46,529 nt of DNA, taken from contig CALXYD010000009.1 of assembly GCA_944392865.1 (NCBI GenBank), positions 1 through 46,529 of the forward strand. The letters run 5' to 3'. Position 1 is the first letter of the stretch. Each line of letters begins with the position of its first letter. Made by a program: the position numbers and the translations under genes. Below are positions 24,952 through 35,364 of this stretch, piece after piece. The notes below the pieces were generated by a model that was not told the DNA's origin, did not search any database, and saw nothing but the letters and a program-made list of their open reading frames with translations. The DNA is from an uncultured Alphaproteobacteria bacterium (GTDB taxonomy: Bacteria > Pseudomonadota > Alphaproteobacteria > RF32 > CAG-239).

Positions 24952-25783
24952 TTTCTTTATCCTTTTCTGATTTTTTAAGCTTTCCCTCTGTTGTCGCAAA
25001 CGAACGCGGCGTAACAGTCAGCGCGCCGAGCGGCGTTGCCTCAATCCGTATTTCCGCAACGTATGGCACACCTTTTTCCGCATCAACCCCGACCCATAGA
25101 TAAATCGGCCGATCCGCGCTCACATCCCACAAAATATTGTCGTTATTCTCTTTAAGATTTTCAATGTAAAAAGAACATTTATACGAATTTTCCGTTCGTC
25201 TCAGCCAGTCAAAATAACGGTTTTCCGTCCCCTCGTCTTTAATAATAACCCGATAATGCTTTTTGCCGTCGTAAACTTCCCTTTGCATGGCACAGCGCCG
25301 CGTCTGGTTAAAATTATGAATAAGCTCGGCAAACACTGTCTGCAAATCTGCCGCATCGGCGCTTTCCGGCACATTGTTTATCGGCACGGTATTTTTCTTC
25401 TCGTCTTTGGTGGAAATCCGTTGATAGGCAAAGCCTTTACCGTCATAAAAAATTTTCTTCGTCCGGATATGGTTGCGCGACTGCGTATAGGTCTGGTATA
25501 TCTCCGGCAAAATATCCCTTTCCGCCGCTTTATGCGCTGCGCTTCCCTGCATTCCGCGGCTTTCATACCGTCCGATAAACGGATAAACCGCATCAAACAG
25601 ATTCGCAGTTTTCACTTCCGCGCTGATTGCATACCTTTCATCTGTTGCCGCATAATCCAACACAATATCCGCCGCGTCAAATATGCCGATTTGCACATCC
25701 ATTTCCTGCCGAAAGCCGACCGCTTCCGCTCTGCCGCTCCAAAAACACAGCCACCCGAAAAATAAAATCCGTTTTATATCCAA
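24944..25783 (-). CDS. Exported DUF3108-like protein
   Basis: A 279-residue secreted protein. Residues 1-21 form a signal peptide ending at AEA. The mature part matches the DUF3108 pattern known from periplasmic proteobacterial proteins: an opening strand pair (IGIFDAADIVLDYAATDERYAI), a segment with ANLFDAVYPFIGRYESRG, then KKIFYDGKGFAYQR. It ends with a beta-rich region where IYLWVGVDAEKGVPYVAEI gives the typical closing strands. The function of DUF3108 proteins is unknown; they resemble periplasmic beta-barrel or lipid-binding folds. Its stop overlaps the U32 start, and it is divergent from ddl across 131 bases. Confidence 0.75.
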   Translation of the reverse strand: MDIKRILFFGWLCFWSGRAEAVGFRQEMDVQIGIFDAADIVLDYAATDERYAISAEVKTANLFDAVYPFIGRYESRGMQGSAAHKAAERDILPEIYQTYTQSRNHIRTKKIFYDGKGFAYQRISTKDEKKNTVPINNVPESADAADLQTVFAELIHNFNQTRRCAMQREVYDGKKHYRVIIKDEGTENRYFDWLRRTENSYKCSFYIENLKENNDNILWDVSADRPIYLWVGVDAEKGVPYVAEIRIEATPLGALTVTPRSFATTEGKLKKSEKDKENG

Positions 25784-25914
25784 AATTTCAACCTTTCTTA
25801 ATTTTTTCCTTTTAAATTCAGCTTCAAAGCGCCTACGCCGATATTTTATAAAGCCGGGAACTTATTTGTAAAGAAAATTCCGCACCGCGCAAAAATGCAA
25901 AAGGAGAATATGAA

Positions 25915-26826
25915 ATGGCACAAAATATTATGGTTATTATGGGCGGCTTCTCCGCCGAACGGGAAATCAGCCTGCAAAGCGGCCGAAACATCGCCGAAGC
26001 CCTGCGCCGCAAAGGTTGCTCCGTCACCACGCACGACTTAACCGATTCTCGCAAGCTTATCGCCGCCTTAAACCGCAACAAGCCGGACGTTGTTTTTAAC
26101 GCCCTGCACGGCAACTGGGGCGAAGACGGCACCGTTCCGGCCTTGCTGGATTTGTTGCAAATTCCCTACACCCATTCCGGCATGGGCGCCTCGTATATCG
26201 GTATGAATAAGCACCTGACCAAACTTATTGCCCGCGACGCCGGTATCAAGACCGCCTTTTGGCGCAAAATGACCGTTCGCGAATTCAGCACCATCGGTTC
26301 CACCCTGCCTCGCCCGTATGTTGTCAAACCCGTTTCCGACGGCTCCTCTGTCGGTGTCTGCATTGTCCGTGAAACAGAGGATATTTTCCAAATCCGCTAT
26401 GACAATCCCGACCTTGAACTGTTGATAGAAAAATATATCCCCGGCCGGGAATTAACCGTGATGTGTTTGGAGGGCAAAGCCGGTGTCGTTACCGAAATGA
26501 GCCCCAAAGGCGGCTTCTACGATTACCGACACAAATACACCGCCGGCGAAACATTGCACATTTTGCCCGCCGACCTGCCCGATGACGTAACCGCAACCTG
26601 CCTCTCGTATGCCGAAACCATCCACAACAAGCTGGGCTGCAATACGGTTTCCCGCTCTGATTTCCGTTACAATCCCGAAGACGGCGTTGTATTTCTGGAA
26701 ATCAACACCCACCCGGGAATGACCGGGCTTTCCCTCGTCCCCGAACAGGCGAAATATCTTGGTATCTCTTATGAAGATTTATGTATGAAATTGGTGGAAA
26801 ATGCCTCATGCCGTCCGTTGAAGTAA
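25915..26826 (+). CDS. ddl: D-alanine--D-alanine ligase
   Basis: Ddl joins two D-alanines with ATP to make the dipeptide used by MurF in peptidoglycan synthesis. The 303-residue product is an ATP-grasp enzyme. It has MGGFSAEREISLQSG at the N-terminus with the family serine, HGNWGEDG (about 65-72), VVKPVSDGSSVGV in the ATP-binding part, and FLEINTHPGMTGLSLVPEQA near the end with the Mg ligands. AGGAG lies eight bases before the ATG. In most alphaproteobacteria ddl sits in the division cluster by ftsQAZ; here it heads the elongation cluster and overlaps miaA by 19 bases. Confidence 0.96.
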   Translation: MAQNIMVIMGGFSAEREISLQSGRNIAEALRRKGCSVTTHDLTDSRKLIAALNRNKPDVVFNALHGNWGEDGTVPALLDLLQIPYTHSGMGASYIGMNKHLTKLIARDAGIKTAFWRKMTVREFSTIGSTLPRPYVVKPVSDGSSVGVCIVRETEDIFQIRYDNPDLELLIEKYIPGRELTVMCLEGKAGVVTEMSPKGGFYDYRHKYTAGETLHILPADLPDDVTATCLSYAETIHNKLGCNTVSRSDFRYNPEDGVVFLEINTHPGMTGLSLVPEQAKYLGISYEDLCMKLVENASCRPLK

Positions 26827-27785
26827 ATATCCCGATAATCGTTATTGCCGGTCCGACCGCTTCCGGCAAATCCGGCCTGGCGTTAGCTCTTGCCGAAAAG
26901 CTGAACGGCGTTGTCATCAATGCCGATTCCATGCAGGTATATAAAGACATTCCGATTTTAGCCGCCGCCCCGTCAACCGAAGACCAAGCCCGCGTTCCGC
27001 ATCGCTTATACGGAATCTACGACGCTGCTGTTCGCGGCAATGTGGTTGACTGGCTCGCCTTATGCCGCAACGAAATTGCTTCCGCCCGCCAAAAAAACAA
27101 AACGCCCGTTGTTGTCGGCGGCACGGGCTTTTATCTTGAAGCCTTGATAAGCGGCGCCACGCCGATACCCGAAACCCCGCCCGCCATCCGGCAGGAGGTG
27201 GCTGACATTTTCCAAAACGAAGGGCTTGAAGAACTTTACGCATATTTGCAACAACACGATACGGAAACCGCCGCTCGCCTGAACCCGCATGACACCACCA
27301 GGATATGCCGCGCCGTGGAAATCATCAAACACACCGGACTGCCGTTGTCATACTGGCACCGGCAACCACTAAACAATATCTATACCGCAAAAGATTTTGC
27401 CTGCATTCGCATCAAACCGCCGCGCGATATTCTCTGCGAATATATTGGCAAGCGTTTTGACGCCATGCTCGCCGCCGGCGCCGTTGCCGAAACCCGCACG
27501 CTGATTGCCCGCGGCCTTTCCGATTCGCTGCCGGCCATGCGTGCTTTGGGTGTGCAGGAACTGAAAACGTATCTTGAAAACCGTTGCACCTTGGAAGAAG
27601 CTGCCGAACTGGCGAAATGTCACTCGCGTCAATACGCCAAACGTCAGACAACCTGGTTTAACCGCCGTTTTGCCGCCGACTACACCCTGCCGGAAATTTT
27701 TAGCGAAAACACAGGCGCCGGAGAACATTTTCTCTACGAAATTGTTGATAAATTACAAAAAACACATAAATTTCTTGCAAAATAA
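26808..27785 (+). CDS. miaA: tRNA dimethylallyltransferase
   Basis: MiaA adds a dimethylallyl group to A37 of tRNAs that read UNN codons, the first step to ms2i6A. The 325-residue product has the P-loop GPTASGKS (15-22), the INADSMQVYKD segment with the catalytic aspartate and GGTGFYLEALISG. RALGVQEL lies in the substrate site. I chose the ATG at 26808 (GGTGGA upstream) because the family starts just before IIVIAGPTASGK. An in-frame ATG at 26781 would overlap ddl more deeply and adds unconserved residues. The stop is 53 bases before mreB. Length and motifs are normal. Confidence 0.96.
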   Translation: MPSVEVNIPIIVIAGPTASGKSGLALALAEKLNGVVINADSMQVYKDIPILAAAPSTEDQARVPHRLYGIYDAAVRGNVVDWLALCRNEIASARQKNKTPVVVGGTGFYLEALISGATPIPETPPAIRQEVADIFQNEGLEELYAYLQQHDTETAARLNPHDTTRICRAVEIIKHTGLPLSYWHRQPLNNIYTAKDFACIRIKPPRDILCEYIGKRFDAMLAAGAVAETRTLIARGLSDSLPAMRALGVQELKTYLENRCTLEEAAELAKCHSRQYAKRQTTWFNRRFAADYTLPEIFSENTGAGEHFLYEIVDKLQKTHKFLAK

Positions 27786-27820
27786 TCGCTTTAACCTTAA
27801 AAGATAAAGAAATTATATAA

Positions 27821-28876
<1,056 letters not shown>

Positions 28877-28901
28877 TCCCGCCAACCTTTAAGGATACGA
28901 G

Positions 28902-29765
28902 ATGAAACGCCAAAAAGTTCTGTTCTTAAAAGAGAACTACGTTTTACGGGTGCTGAAAAGCTTTATGGTGGCAGGGCTGTTTGCAATAGCCCTGCTCTTG
29001 ATTTTAGTCCATAAAATAGACTTAGGCATCGTTTCGGGCGTTTCCAACGGCATTTTCTACATAACCGCCCCGCTCATCCGCCTTGTATCGTTACCGGCTG
29101 ACGCTTTAAGTTACGGTTACAAAAAAACGGCGGCAATCGCCAACGTTTACCGGGAAAACGAGCGCCTGCGACAAGAAAACGAAGAACTTTTCCTGCTCAA
29201 AGACAAAATGAAAGCGCTGAAAGCGGAAAATAAAATCCTGAAAAAACTCCTTCACCACATTGACCTGCCCCAAACCCAAAGCTATACGGCTCGCGTCATT
29301 GCCGAAAACGGCGACGCTTTTGCCAATTCGCTGATAATATACTTAGGCAAAGAAGCGCCGAACATCAAACGGGGTTACGCCGTCGTCAACAACCGCGGCC
29401 TGATTGGACGCATTGACATTGTCAGCGGCAACTACGCCCGCGTTACCCTGCTTACCGACATCAACTCCAAAATCCCCGTCGTCTCGCAAAAAAGCCGCGA
29501 CCGCGGTATTTTAACCGGCAACAACACCAACGAATTATCGCTGATTTTCACCCCGTTGCTCGCGGAATTGCACAAAGGCGATTTGCTGGTAACTTCCGGC
29601 GTCGGCGGCGGACTTCCGCCGGATATCCCCGTCGCCCGCATTAAACGTGTCGGTGTTGAAAACATTACCGCTGTTCCTCTATTTTCGGCCTCCTCTCTGG
29701 AAATCGTCAAAGTCATCGCTTATGACATTATGCCTGCCGCCGCCACCGCCGAGGAGTTGCAATAA
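28902..29765 (+). CDS. mreC: Rod shape-determining protein MreC
   Basis: MreC is a bitopic inner membrane protein that links MreB to PBP2 and activates it. The 287-residue product has a short cytosolic N-terminus, one transmembrane helix (about 20-37), and a periplasmic coiled coil (about 88-125, ENERLRQENEEL onward). The paired beta-barrel domain follows, including YLGKEAPNIKRGYAVVNNRGLIGRI, split here as seen, and a late DLLVTSGVGGGLPPDIPV motif. The stop overlaps the mreD start by one base. TAAGGAT precedes the ATG. The family length is 270-370, so it is complete. Confidence 0.95.
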   Translation: MKRQKVLFLKENYVLRVLKSFMVAGLFAIALLLILVHKIDLGIVSGVSNGIFYITAPLIRLVSLPADALSYGYKKTAAIANVYRENERLRQENEELFLLKDKMKALKAENKILKKLLHHIDLPQTQSYTARVIAENGDAFANSLIIYLGKEAPNIKRGYAVVNNRGLIGRIDIVSGNYARVTLLTDINSKIPVVSQKSRDRGILTGNNTNELSLIFTPLLAELHKGDLLVTSGVGGGLPPDIPVARIKRVGVENITAVPLFSASSLEIVKVIAYDIMPAAATAEELQ

Positions 29766-30295
29766 TGTCCGCCGCCAAAAATTTCTTTGCCGGTCTGGGC
29801 ATTCTGCTGGTTCCCTTCATCAGCATTATGGCTCTGGTGCTGTTGCTCTGCATACCGCGTTTTTCCGAATTTTGGAATTTATTGCGGATAGCGCCGTTTT
29901 ATGCCGGCATCTATTTCTGGCAAAGCCAGCGCCCGGACGCATTCAACAGCATAACCGCATTTCTGTTGGGAATCTTCGCCGACATTTTGGGAGCCGCCCC
30001 GCTCGGCGTCAACATCATCACTTTTTTGGTATTCTATGCCATCAGCCAACACCTGTCTTCCTACTTCAACATAAAAAAATTCGCCTACTCCTGGCTTTTG
30101 TTTATCTTCGCCACACTGGCGACCGAATTGTTCAAAGGCCTGCTCGTCAGCATATTCTACCGCACGCTTATCCCTTTCAAGCCTCTGATTTTTGAATTTT
30201 TGCTGATTTCCGCCCTCTACCCGCTGTTTACCCGCTTTTACATCTGGGTTGAGCGCCGTTTTATTCATCTGGAGGAACGTTATGAGAAAATCTAA
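29765..30295 (+). CDS. mreD: Rod shape-determining protein MreD
   Basis: MreD is the small polytopic partner of MreC in the elongasome. This 176-residue product has about five hydrophobic segments and little sequence conservation, as is usual. FLLGIFADILGAAPLGVN (about 63-80) carries the family pattern of an acidic and glycine residue followed by PLG. It overlaps mreC by one base and mrdA by 14 bases, so translation is coupled across all three. Identification rests on position plus topology and the GxxxDxxxxxPLG pattern. Confidence 0.88.
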   Translation: MSAAKNFFAGLGILLVPFISIMALVLLLCIPRFSEFWNLLRIAPFYAGIYFWQSQRPDAFNSITAFLLGIFADILGAAPLGVNIITFLVFYAISQHLSSYFNIKKFAYSWLLFIFATLATELFKGLLVSIFYRTLIPFKPLIFEFLLISALYPLFTRFYIWVERRFIHLEERYEKI

Positions 30296-32090
30296 CGAAA
30301 AACTCCGGATATTGCTTAAACGCTCGCTATTGCTCTTCAGCGCCAACATTCTCCTTTTTTTCATTCTAATCGGCCGCCTGTATTACCTGCAGATTTACCA
30401 AGGCGAGAAATACGCGCTTTTGGCCGACAGCAATCGCCTCTCCACCCGGTTGCTGGTTCCGCCGCGCGGCAGCATTAACGACCGCAACGGCGTTGAACTC
30501 GCCACCAACATTCAAAACTTCCAAGCCCTGTTAATTGCCGAACAAACCCGCGGCAATACCGATTCCATCTTAAAAGAAATCACACCGATACTGGCCTTGT
30601 CCGATAAAGACATCGCCCGCATAAAAAAAGACATCAGCCGCCATCGTCGCTTTGTTCCGGTAAAAGTCAAAGATAACCTGAGCTGGGAAGAAGTTGCAAC
30701 ACTGATGATAAACAACTACCGATGGCCGGGGCTTGTCATTGACCAGGGGTTAATACGCTATTACCCGTTCGGCAAATACACGGCGCACCCGCTCGGCTAT
30801 GTCGGTTCCGTATCCGAAAAAGACCTGCAAAACTCCGACGCGCCGTTATTACAGGTTCCCGGCTTCAAAATCGGCAAATCCGGTTTTGAAAAAACCTATG
30901 ATGAGAGCTTGCGCGGCACGGAAGGAATCTTAAAATACGAAGTCAACGCCTACGGGCGTATAATGCGCGAAATTGAAAAAATAGACGGCCTAAAAGGCAC
31001 CGACCTTGATTTAACCATAGATATCCGTCTGCAACAGGCCGCTTATGACGCTTTCGGCGATGAATCCGGCGCCGCTGTCGTTCTTGACGTACATACCGGC
31101 GAGATATTGGCATTTGTTTCCGCACCGGCTTTTGACGCCAACCTGTTCGTAGACGGTATCTCGGTAAAAAACTGGAACAACCTGCTTTATAACGAAAAAA
31201 CGCCATTAACCGACAAAGCCGTTTCCGGACAGTATTCTCCCGGCTCAACTTTCAAAATTGCCGTAGCGCTGGCAGCTTTGGAAGCCGGTATTATTGATGA
31301 AAAAACCACCTACAACTGCACCGGCCGGATGAAATTGGGCAATCACCTGTTCCACTGCTGGCGCCATTACGGACACGGCAAACAAGACCTGATTGAAGCC
31401 ATAAAGAACTCTTGCGACATATACTTTTATGAAGTCGCTTTGGAGCTCGGTATTGAAAAAATCGCCGCCATGAGCCGCCGCTTGGGACTGGGTCAGACCT
31501 ATGACCTCGGCCTGGAGAATCAAAAAGCCGGCGTCATCCCCGACCGGCAATGGAAACAGGAAAAGTTCAAAGCTCCGTGGCAACAGGGCGAAACGGTCAT
31601 CGCCGGCATCGGCCAGGGCTATGTGCTTGTAACCCCGGTTCAGTTGGCAACAATGCTCGCGCGTGTCGTCAATGGCGGCTATGCCGTAACCCCGACTTTC
31701 ATCAAAAACAACAACGCCGCACCGCCTTCCCTAAACCTGAAACCTGAGCATATTGAGCTGGTAAAAAAAGGAATGTTTGAAGTCGTCAACGGCACCGGCG
31801 GCACCGCCACCCGCGCCAAGCTGAACAATCCGAACGTTAAAATCGGCGGCAAGACCGGCACCACTCAGGTTCGCCGCATCAGCTTAAAGGAACGCGCCGA
31901 AGGCATAAAAAAAGACGAGGATTTACCGTGGAAATATCGCAACCACGCATGGTTTATGGCTTACGCCCCGCACGACAAGCCGCGTTACGCCGTCGCCGTC
32001 ATTGTTGAACACGGGCGCTCCGGTGCCGGCGTCGCCGCGCCGATTGCTTCCAAAATCCTTGAAGAAGCGATAAAACTGGATATCCGCTAG
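30282..32090 (+). CDS. mrdA: Penicillin-binding protein 2 (peptidoglycan transpeptidase)
   Basis: PBP2 cross-links new glycan strands during elongation, working with RodA. The 602-residue product has one N-terminal transmembrane helix (about 17-36), a pedestal domain with VPPRGSINDRNGVELA, and a transpeptidase domain. The active serine is S322 in STFK, the second motif is S377-C-D in NSCDIYFY, and the third is K524-T-G in GGKTGTTQ. These are all in the class B PBP2 form. I start at 30282, where GGAGG lies five bases before the ATG; an earlier in-frame ATG sits inside mreD. It ends in TAG, ten bases before rodA. Confidence 0.97.
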   Translation: MRKSNEKLRILLKRSLLLFSANILLFFILIGRLYYLQIYQGEKYALLADSNRLSTRLLVPPRGSINDRNGVELATNIQNFQALLIAEQTRGNTDSILKEITPILALSDKDIARIKKDISRHRRFVPVKVKDNLSWEEVATLMINNYRWPGLVIDQGLIRYYPFGKYTAHPLGYVGSVSEKDLQNSDAPLLQVPGFKIGKSGFEKTYDESLRGTEGILKYEVNAYGRIMREIEKIDGLKGTDLDLTIDIRLQQAAYDAFGDESGAAVVLDVHTGEILAFVSAPAFDANLFVDGISVKNWNNLLYNEKTPLTDKAVSGQYSPGSTFKIAVALAALEAGIIDEKTTYNCTGRMKLGNHLFHCWRHYGHGKQDLIEAIKNSCDIYFYEVALELGIEKIAAMSRRLGLGQTYDLGLENQKAGVIPDRQWKQEKFKAPWQQGETVIAGIGQGYVLVTPVQLATMLARVVNGGYAVTPTFIKNNNAAPPSLNLKPEHIELVKKGMFEVVNGTGGTATRAKLNNPNVKIGGKTGTTQVRRISLKERAEGIKKDEDLPWKYRNHAWFMAYAPHDKPRYAVAVIVEHGRSGAGVAAPIASKILEEAIKLDIR

Positions 32091-32099
32091 GAGCAGAAA

Positions 32100-33233
32100 A
32101 TGGCTATTGCATATAATCAAAATCAGGAATTGAGCTTAAAAGAACGTTTTTTCAACTTGAATTTCGTTTTCATCTTTATCCTCATACTCTTAGCCGCCAT
32201 CGGTTGCCTGACCCTATACTCCGCCGCCGGCGGCAAACTGACTCCCTGGGCATTAAACCAGGGTATCCGTTTCGGGCTGGGAATTGGCGTTATGCTCGTC
32301 GCCGCCATGATACGCCCCGAGTTTTATTATAAAATCGCCCCGCTGTTTTATTTTTTCACCCTCTTTCTGCTGCTTGTCGTTGATATTGCCGGCCATACGG
32401 GCATGGGCGCACAACGTTGGATAAATCTGGGCTTCTTCAAACTCCAGCCGTCCGAATTGATGAAACTGGCCATTGTCCTCCAGCTTGCCCGCTATTTCAG
32501 CAATACGTCTTACGAAGAAATACGCACCATCCGCGGCATTATCATCCCGCTGATTATCGTTGCCGTTCCCGTCGCCTTCATTATGATACAACCGGACTTG
32601 GGCACATCGCTGATGGTTCTGTTTTGCGCGACGGCATTATTTTATCTGGCCGGCGTCCAGTGGTGGAAATTCGCCGCCGCACTTGGAGCTGTTGCCGCCG
32701 CCGCACCGGTGCTCTGGCACTTTCTCCACGATTATCAGAAAAACCGCATTTTAACTTTTCTTGACCCGGAACGCGATCCGCAAGGAGCCGGTTATCACAT
32801 CATCCAGGCTAAGATTGCCCTGGGTTCCGGCGGCGCATGGGGCAAAGGCTTCCTCTCCGGCACGCAGAGCCACCTTAATTTTCTGCCCGAAAAACACACC
32901 GATTTCATCTTTACGATGTTCTCCGAAGAGTTCGGCATGGCCGGCGGCGTGGTCATTCTTTTACTCAACCTGATTCTGATAAGTTACGGTTACTGGTTTG
33001 CATTCCGCATCCACAACGCCAATTATTTCGGCAAAATGGTCATTTTGGGCTTAAACACTAATTATTTCCTTTATGTATTCATCAACGTCGCCATGGTCAT
33101 CGGCTTACTGCCGGTTGTCGGCATTCCGCTCCCGCTCATCAGCTACGGCGGCACGGTTATCATCTCGGTTATGGCAAGCTTCGGCATTATGCAGTCATTT
33201 TATGTCAACCGTGACCGCGAATTGAAAAAATAA
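32100..33233 (+). CDS. rodA: Rod shape-determining protein RodA (SEDS glycosyltransferase)
   Basis: RodA polymerises lipid II into glycan strands as a SEDS-family enzyme paired with PBP2. The 377-residue product has about ten transmembrane helices. Its key loop has GAQRWINLGFFKLQPSELMKL (about 103-123, quoted only to show the W-x-QPSE pattern). FLPEKHTDFIFTMFSEEFG (about 262-280) includes the conserved catalytic-loop residues. The C-terminus has GIPLPLISYGG, the SEDS signature. AGGAG lies six bases before the ATG. It follows mrdA directly, as in most elongasome operons. No terminator is seen after it. Confidence 0.97.
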   Translation: MAIAYNQNQELSLKERFFNLNFVFIFILILLAAIGCLTLYSAAGGKLTPWALNQGIRFGLGIGVMLVAAMIRPEFYYKIAPLFYFFTLFLLLVVDIAGHTGMGAQRWINLGFFKLQPSELMKLAIVLQLARYFSNTSYEEIRTIRGIIIPLIIVAVPVAFIMIQPDLGTSLMVLFCATALFYLAGVQWWKFAAALGAVAAAAPVLWHFLHDYQKNRILTFLDPERDPQGAGYHIIQAKIALGSGGAWGKGFLSGTQSHLNFLPEKHTDFIFTMFSEEFGMAGGVVILLLNLILISYGYWFAFRIHNANYFGKMVILGLNTNYFLYVFINVAMVIGLLPVVGIPLPLISYGGTVIISVMASFGIMQSFYVNRDRELKK

Positions 33234-33304
33234 ATACCGACGCTTGAAAAACGGGCTTTCACGCATATATCTCCGCCAACGCAACCATATACAGAGGAGG
33301 AGCC

Positions 33305-33715
33305 ATGCCTGTTTCAAAATTAACTGCCGCCGCAATCGCCGTCTGCTTATTATCCGCCTGCGCCAGCCCGCAAAAATACAATCGCCGCCTCAATCGGGAA
33401 TTAGGCAAAACCGAACAACAGCTCATCGCTGATTTCGGCAATCCTTCTTCCGTCAAAAAATTCAGCAACGGCGATGAAATTATTTCTTATGTTAATCTGA
33501 ACTATCAGCTCATACCAGACCCCGATTATGCGTTCAGCACCGGTTTTATGACCGAAGATGAAATGTTCACACCTTTTACTTTCGGCGGGAATGAAATACC
33601 TGTCGGCAATTTTATGGGTGAAACAGTTACCGATTATTGCAAAACCGATTTTTATTTATCAAATAATATTGTAACTTCCTGGCAATGGCGCGGTAACGCC
33701 TGCGGTGTTCTGTAA
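33305..33715 (+). CDS. Small lipoprotein with a BamE/SmpA-like pattern
   Basis: A 136-residue lipoprotein. The signal sequence ends at the lipobox LLSAC, so the mature part begins at Cys19. The following LGKTEQQLIADFGNPSSVKK resembles the helix-turn-strand start of the SmpA/OmlA (BamE) fold, where a G-x-P motif precedes a beta-sheet; the fit is only partial. Two Cys late in the sequence (near residues 111 and 133) could pair in the periplasm. AGAGGAGG precedes the ATG. It follows rodA by about 70 bases and may be read from the same message. A role in envelope assembly is a guess from the fold pattern. Confidence 0.75.
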   Translation: MPVSKLTAAAIAVCLLSACASPQKYNRRLNRELGKTEQQLIADFGNPSSVKKFSNGDEIISYVNLNYQLIPDPDYAFSTGFMTEDEMFTPFTFGGNEIPVGNFMGETVTDYCKTDFYLSNNIVTSWQWRGNACGVL

Positions 33716-33721
33716 GCCATA

Positions 33722-34711
33722 TCAGGCACGCTGCTTTTCATTATCTGCCGCACGCAATGCCAACAAGCGCTCAACACCCTTATTTTGCTCCGGTTTATGT
33801 AATAATTCTCCCGCTTCGGCACGCTGAAAAGCCATATTTTGATATGTATATTTTTCAGCCAGAATATTTTCCATTTTTTTGCAAAGTTCAAAATTGTCTT
33901 TTAAACTCTGCGCCAACCCTTCGCGTTCAATTTTTTGTTCCGGCATATCACGCTTAAACATCGGCGTCATAGCAATCCCGTTTTCTTGCAAAATTGCCGC
34001 AAACCGCTTTTGCATCTCCGGAGATAAATGTTTAAGGGCAGCTTGCTGCGGACGCTGCTGCAAATAATCAACCATCTTCATTTTATCTTCACGGCTAGCA
34101 AAGCGCGTCATCAGCCGGCGGATTTCGCCATCTACTTCCTCTAATGATTTTTCGGGTGTTGTCCCGTTTTTCTGCGCTCGGCGCATTTCTCTGTCCGCTT
34201 CTTTAACCAAATGCAAAATATATTTTTCCGACTGATTTTCTTGCCAGTCCTTCTTGATTAACTTACAATCGTTTTCACGCGTTTCCAACCATTTTGCCAT
34301 CTGCTCGGACGTAAGTGGATTATTTCCGGCCTCTTTAAGCAATTGCACACGTTGCTCTCTGTTGTTTGTCAGAGCCACCACGGTTTCCACCGCATATCCA
34401 AGTGCTAAAAGTTTGATTCCATAATCAATAACCGCGCGCGTCTCTCTTTCCTCATTATTTGTCCGGTCAATTTCTTCCTCAATAAAATCTTCTACAACCT
34501 GATTGCCATCCAATACTTCCCGCGGCAAAATATCGCTATAACGCTCTTTAATCCATTCCGGAATATTCTCCCAAACTTTATAATGCCCTTCATGGCGGCG
34601 CAAAATAGCCGTCAGCACATCTTCCGGCACATCTTCAGCCGTCGCCCGCCGATAATCATCAGGATAATTGGCATATAAAAATCTGATAAAATCATCCGAA
34701 CACTTTTTCAT
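33722..34711 (-). CDS. Unrecognised all-helical charged protein
   Basis: A 329-residue cytosolic-looking protein with no known domain. It is almost entirely charged and helical, rich in Glu, Arg, Lys and Gln, with no signal peptide, membrane helix or obvious catalytic motif. I start at the ATG at 34711, because AAGGTGAG precedes it and a good promoter (34749-34777) lies just upstream. The longer frame would begin upstream of that promoter. It lies between the wall cluster and two other unknown genes, at the 3' side of tRNA-Arg. The base composition looks more AT-rich than the wall genes, but I did not compute it. Confidence 0.7.
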   Translation of the reverse strand: MKKCSDDFIRFLYANYPDDYRRATAEDVPEDVLTAILRRHEGHYKVWENIPEWIKERYSDILPREVLDGNQVVEDFIEEEIDRTNNEERETRAVIDYGIKLLALGYAVETVVALTNNREQRVQLLKEAGNNPLTSEQMAKWLETRENDCKLIKKDWQENQSEKYILHLVKEADREMRRAQKNGTTPEKSLEEVDGEIRRLMTRFASREDKMKMVDYLQQRPQQAALKHLSPEMQKRFAAILQENGIAMTPMFKRDMPEQKIEREGLAQSLKDNFELCKKMENILAEKYTYQNMAFQRAEAGELLHKPEQNKGVERLLALRAADNEKQRA

Positions 34712-34748
34712 AATACTTCTCACCTTATCGGTTGCTCCACCATAAGAA

Positions 34749-34777
34749 ATTGTAGCATACTTTTCCACTCGGCGCAA
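34749..34777 (-). promoter_or_regulatory. Promoter of gene 33722-34711
   Basis: On the minus strand, TTGCGC (34777-34772), a 17-base spacer and TACAAT (34754-34749) with an extended -10 TGC. The leader is about 30 bases. Confidence 0.7.
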
Positions 34778-34816
34778 TAAAAAAATTCCGAAGCCCCTTG
34801 TTGAGGATTCGGAATT
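34778..34816 (-). terminator. Intrinsic terminator after gene 34825-35187
   Basis: AATTCCGAA (34784-34792) and TTCGGAATT (34808-34816) form a perfect 9-bp stem. On the minus strand it is followed by a run of T down to 34778, just before the -35 box of the next gene. Confidence 0.85.
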
Positions 34817-34824
34817 CACATTGT

Positions 34825-35187
34825 CTATGCGTCAAGATATTTATCCGCATCTTTGCGGCAATACTTGTTCATATACCAAACAAACCGCGCAACCATAATG
34901 CTGCCAATAACAAACACGGCAGAAAACAGCAAATTTGCCACCGTCACCACATCGGCAACATAAAACAGCCGCCCCAAAAACAACAAAAACAGCATCAGAC
35001 AAACCATTTTGACATCTGGATAACGACGCTGGATAAAACTGATAAGCAGTGTTTCCAACATACCGATACACGCCACAATCAGACAAATCAGAGCCGCCGT
35101 TTCGCTGACAAAGTAAGAAACCGTAAACAGCGCCAGACACCCTGTTGCAACAGCATCGGCAATCAAACACAAAGTTGAACGTTTCAT
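34825..35187 (-). CDS. Small four-helix membrane protein of unknown function
   Basis: A 120-residue protein with four transmembrane segments (about residues 7-25, 28-45, 58-76 and 82-102) and a charged C-terminal tail (MNKYCRKDADKYLDA). I start at the ATG at 35187 because the product then opens with a basic residue and a membrane helix; neither this nor the in-frame ATG at 35256 has a good ribosome site. No family is recognised. It is followed by a strong terminator. It lies in the block of unknown genes beside tRNA-Arg. Confidence 0.65.
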   Translation of the reverse strand: MKRSTLCLIADAVATGCLALFTVSYFVSETAALICLIVACIGMLETLLISFIQRRYPDVKMVCLMLFLLFLGRLFYVADVVTVANLLFSAVFVIGSIMVARFVWYMNKYCRKDADKYLDA

Positions 35188-35364
35188 AAACACATAAATA
35201 TTAAAAGTACAACAAAATATCTGAATAACTAAAAAATCCCTTTCATTTAACAACAACTTTGCAAAAAATCAAGCCCCCGCTACAAAAAAAATTACACCAA
35301 CGTCACTGCCGGCATAAATCAAAAATGTCATTCGTAATTTCACCCGATACGTCCTGACACTGGC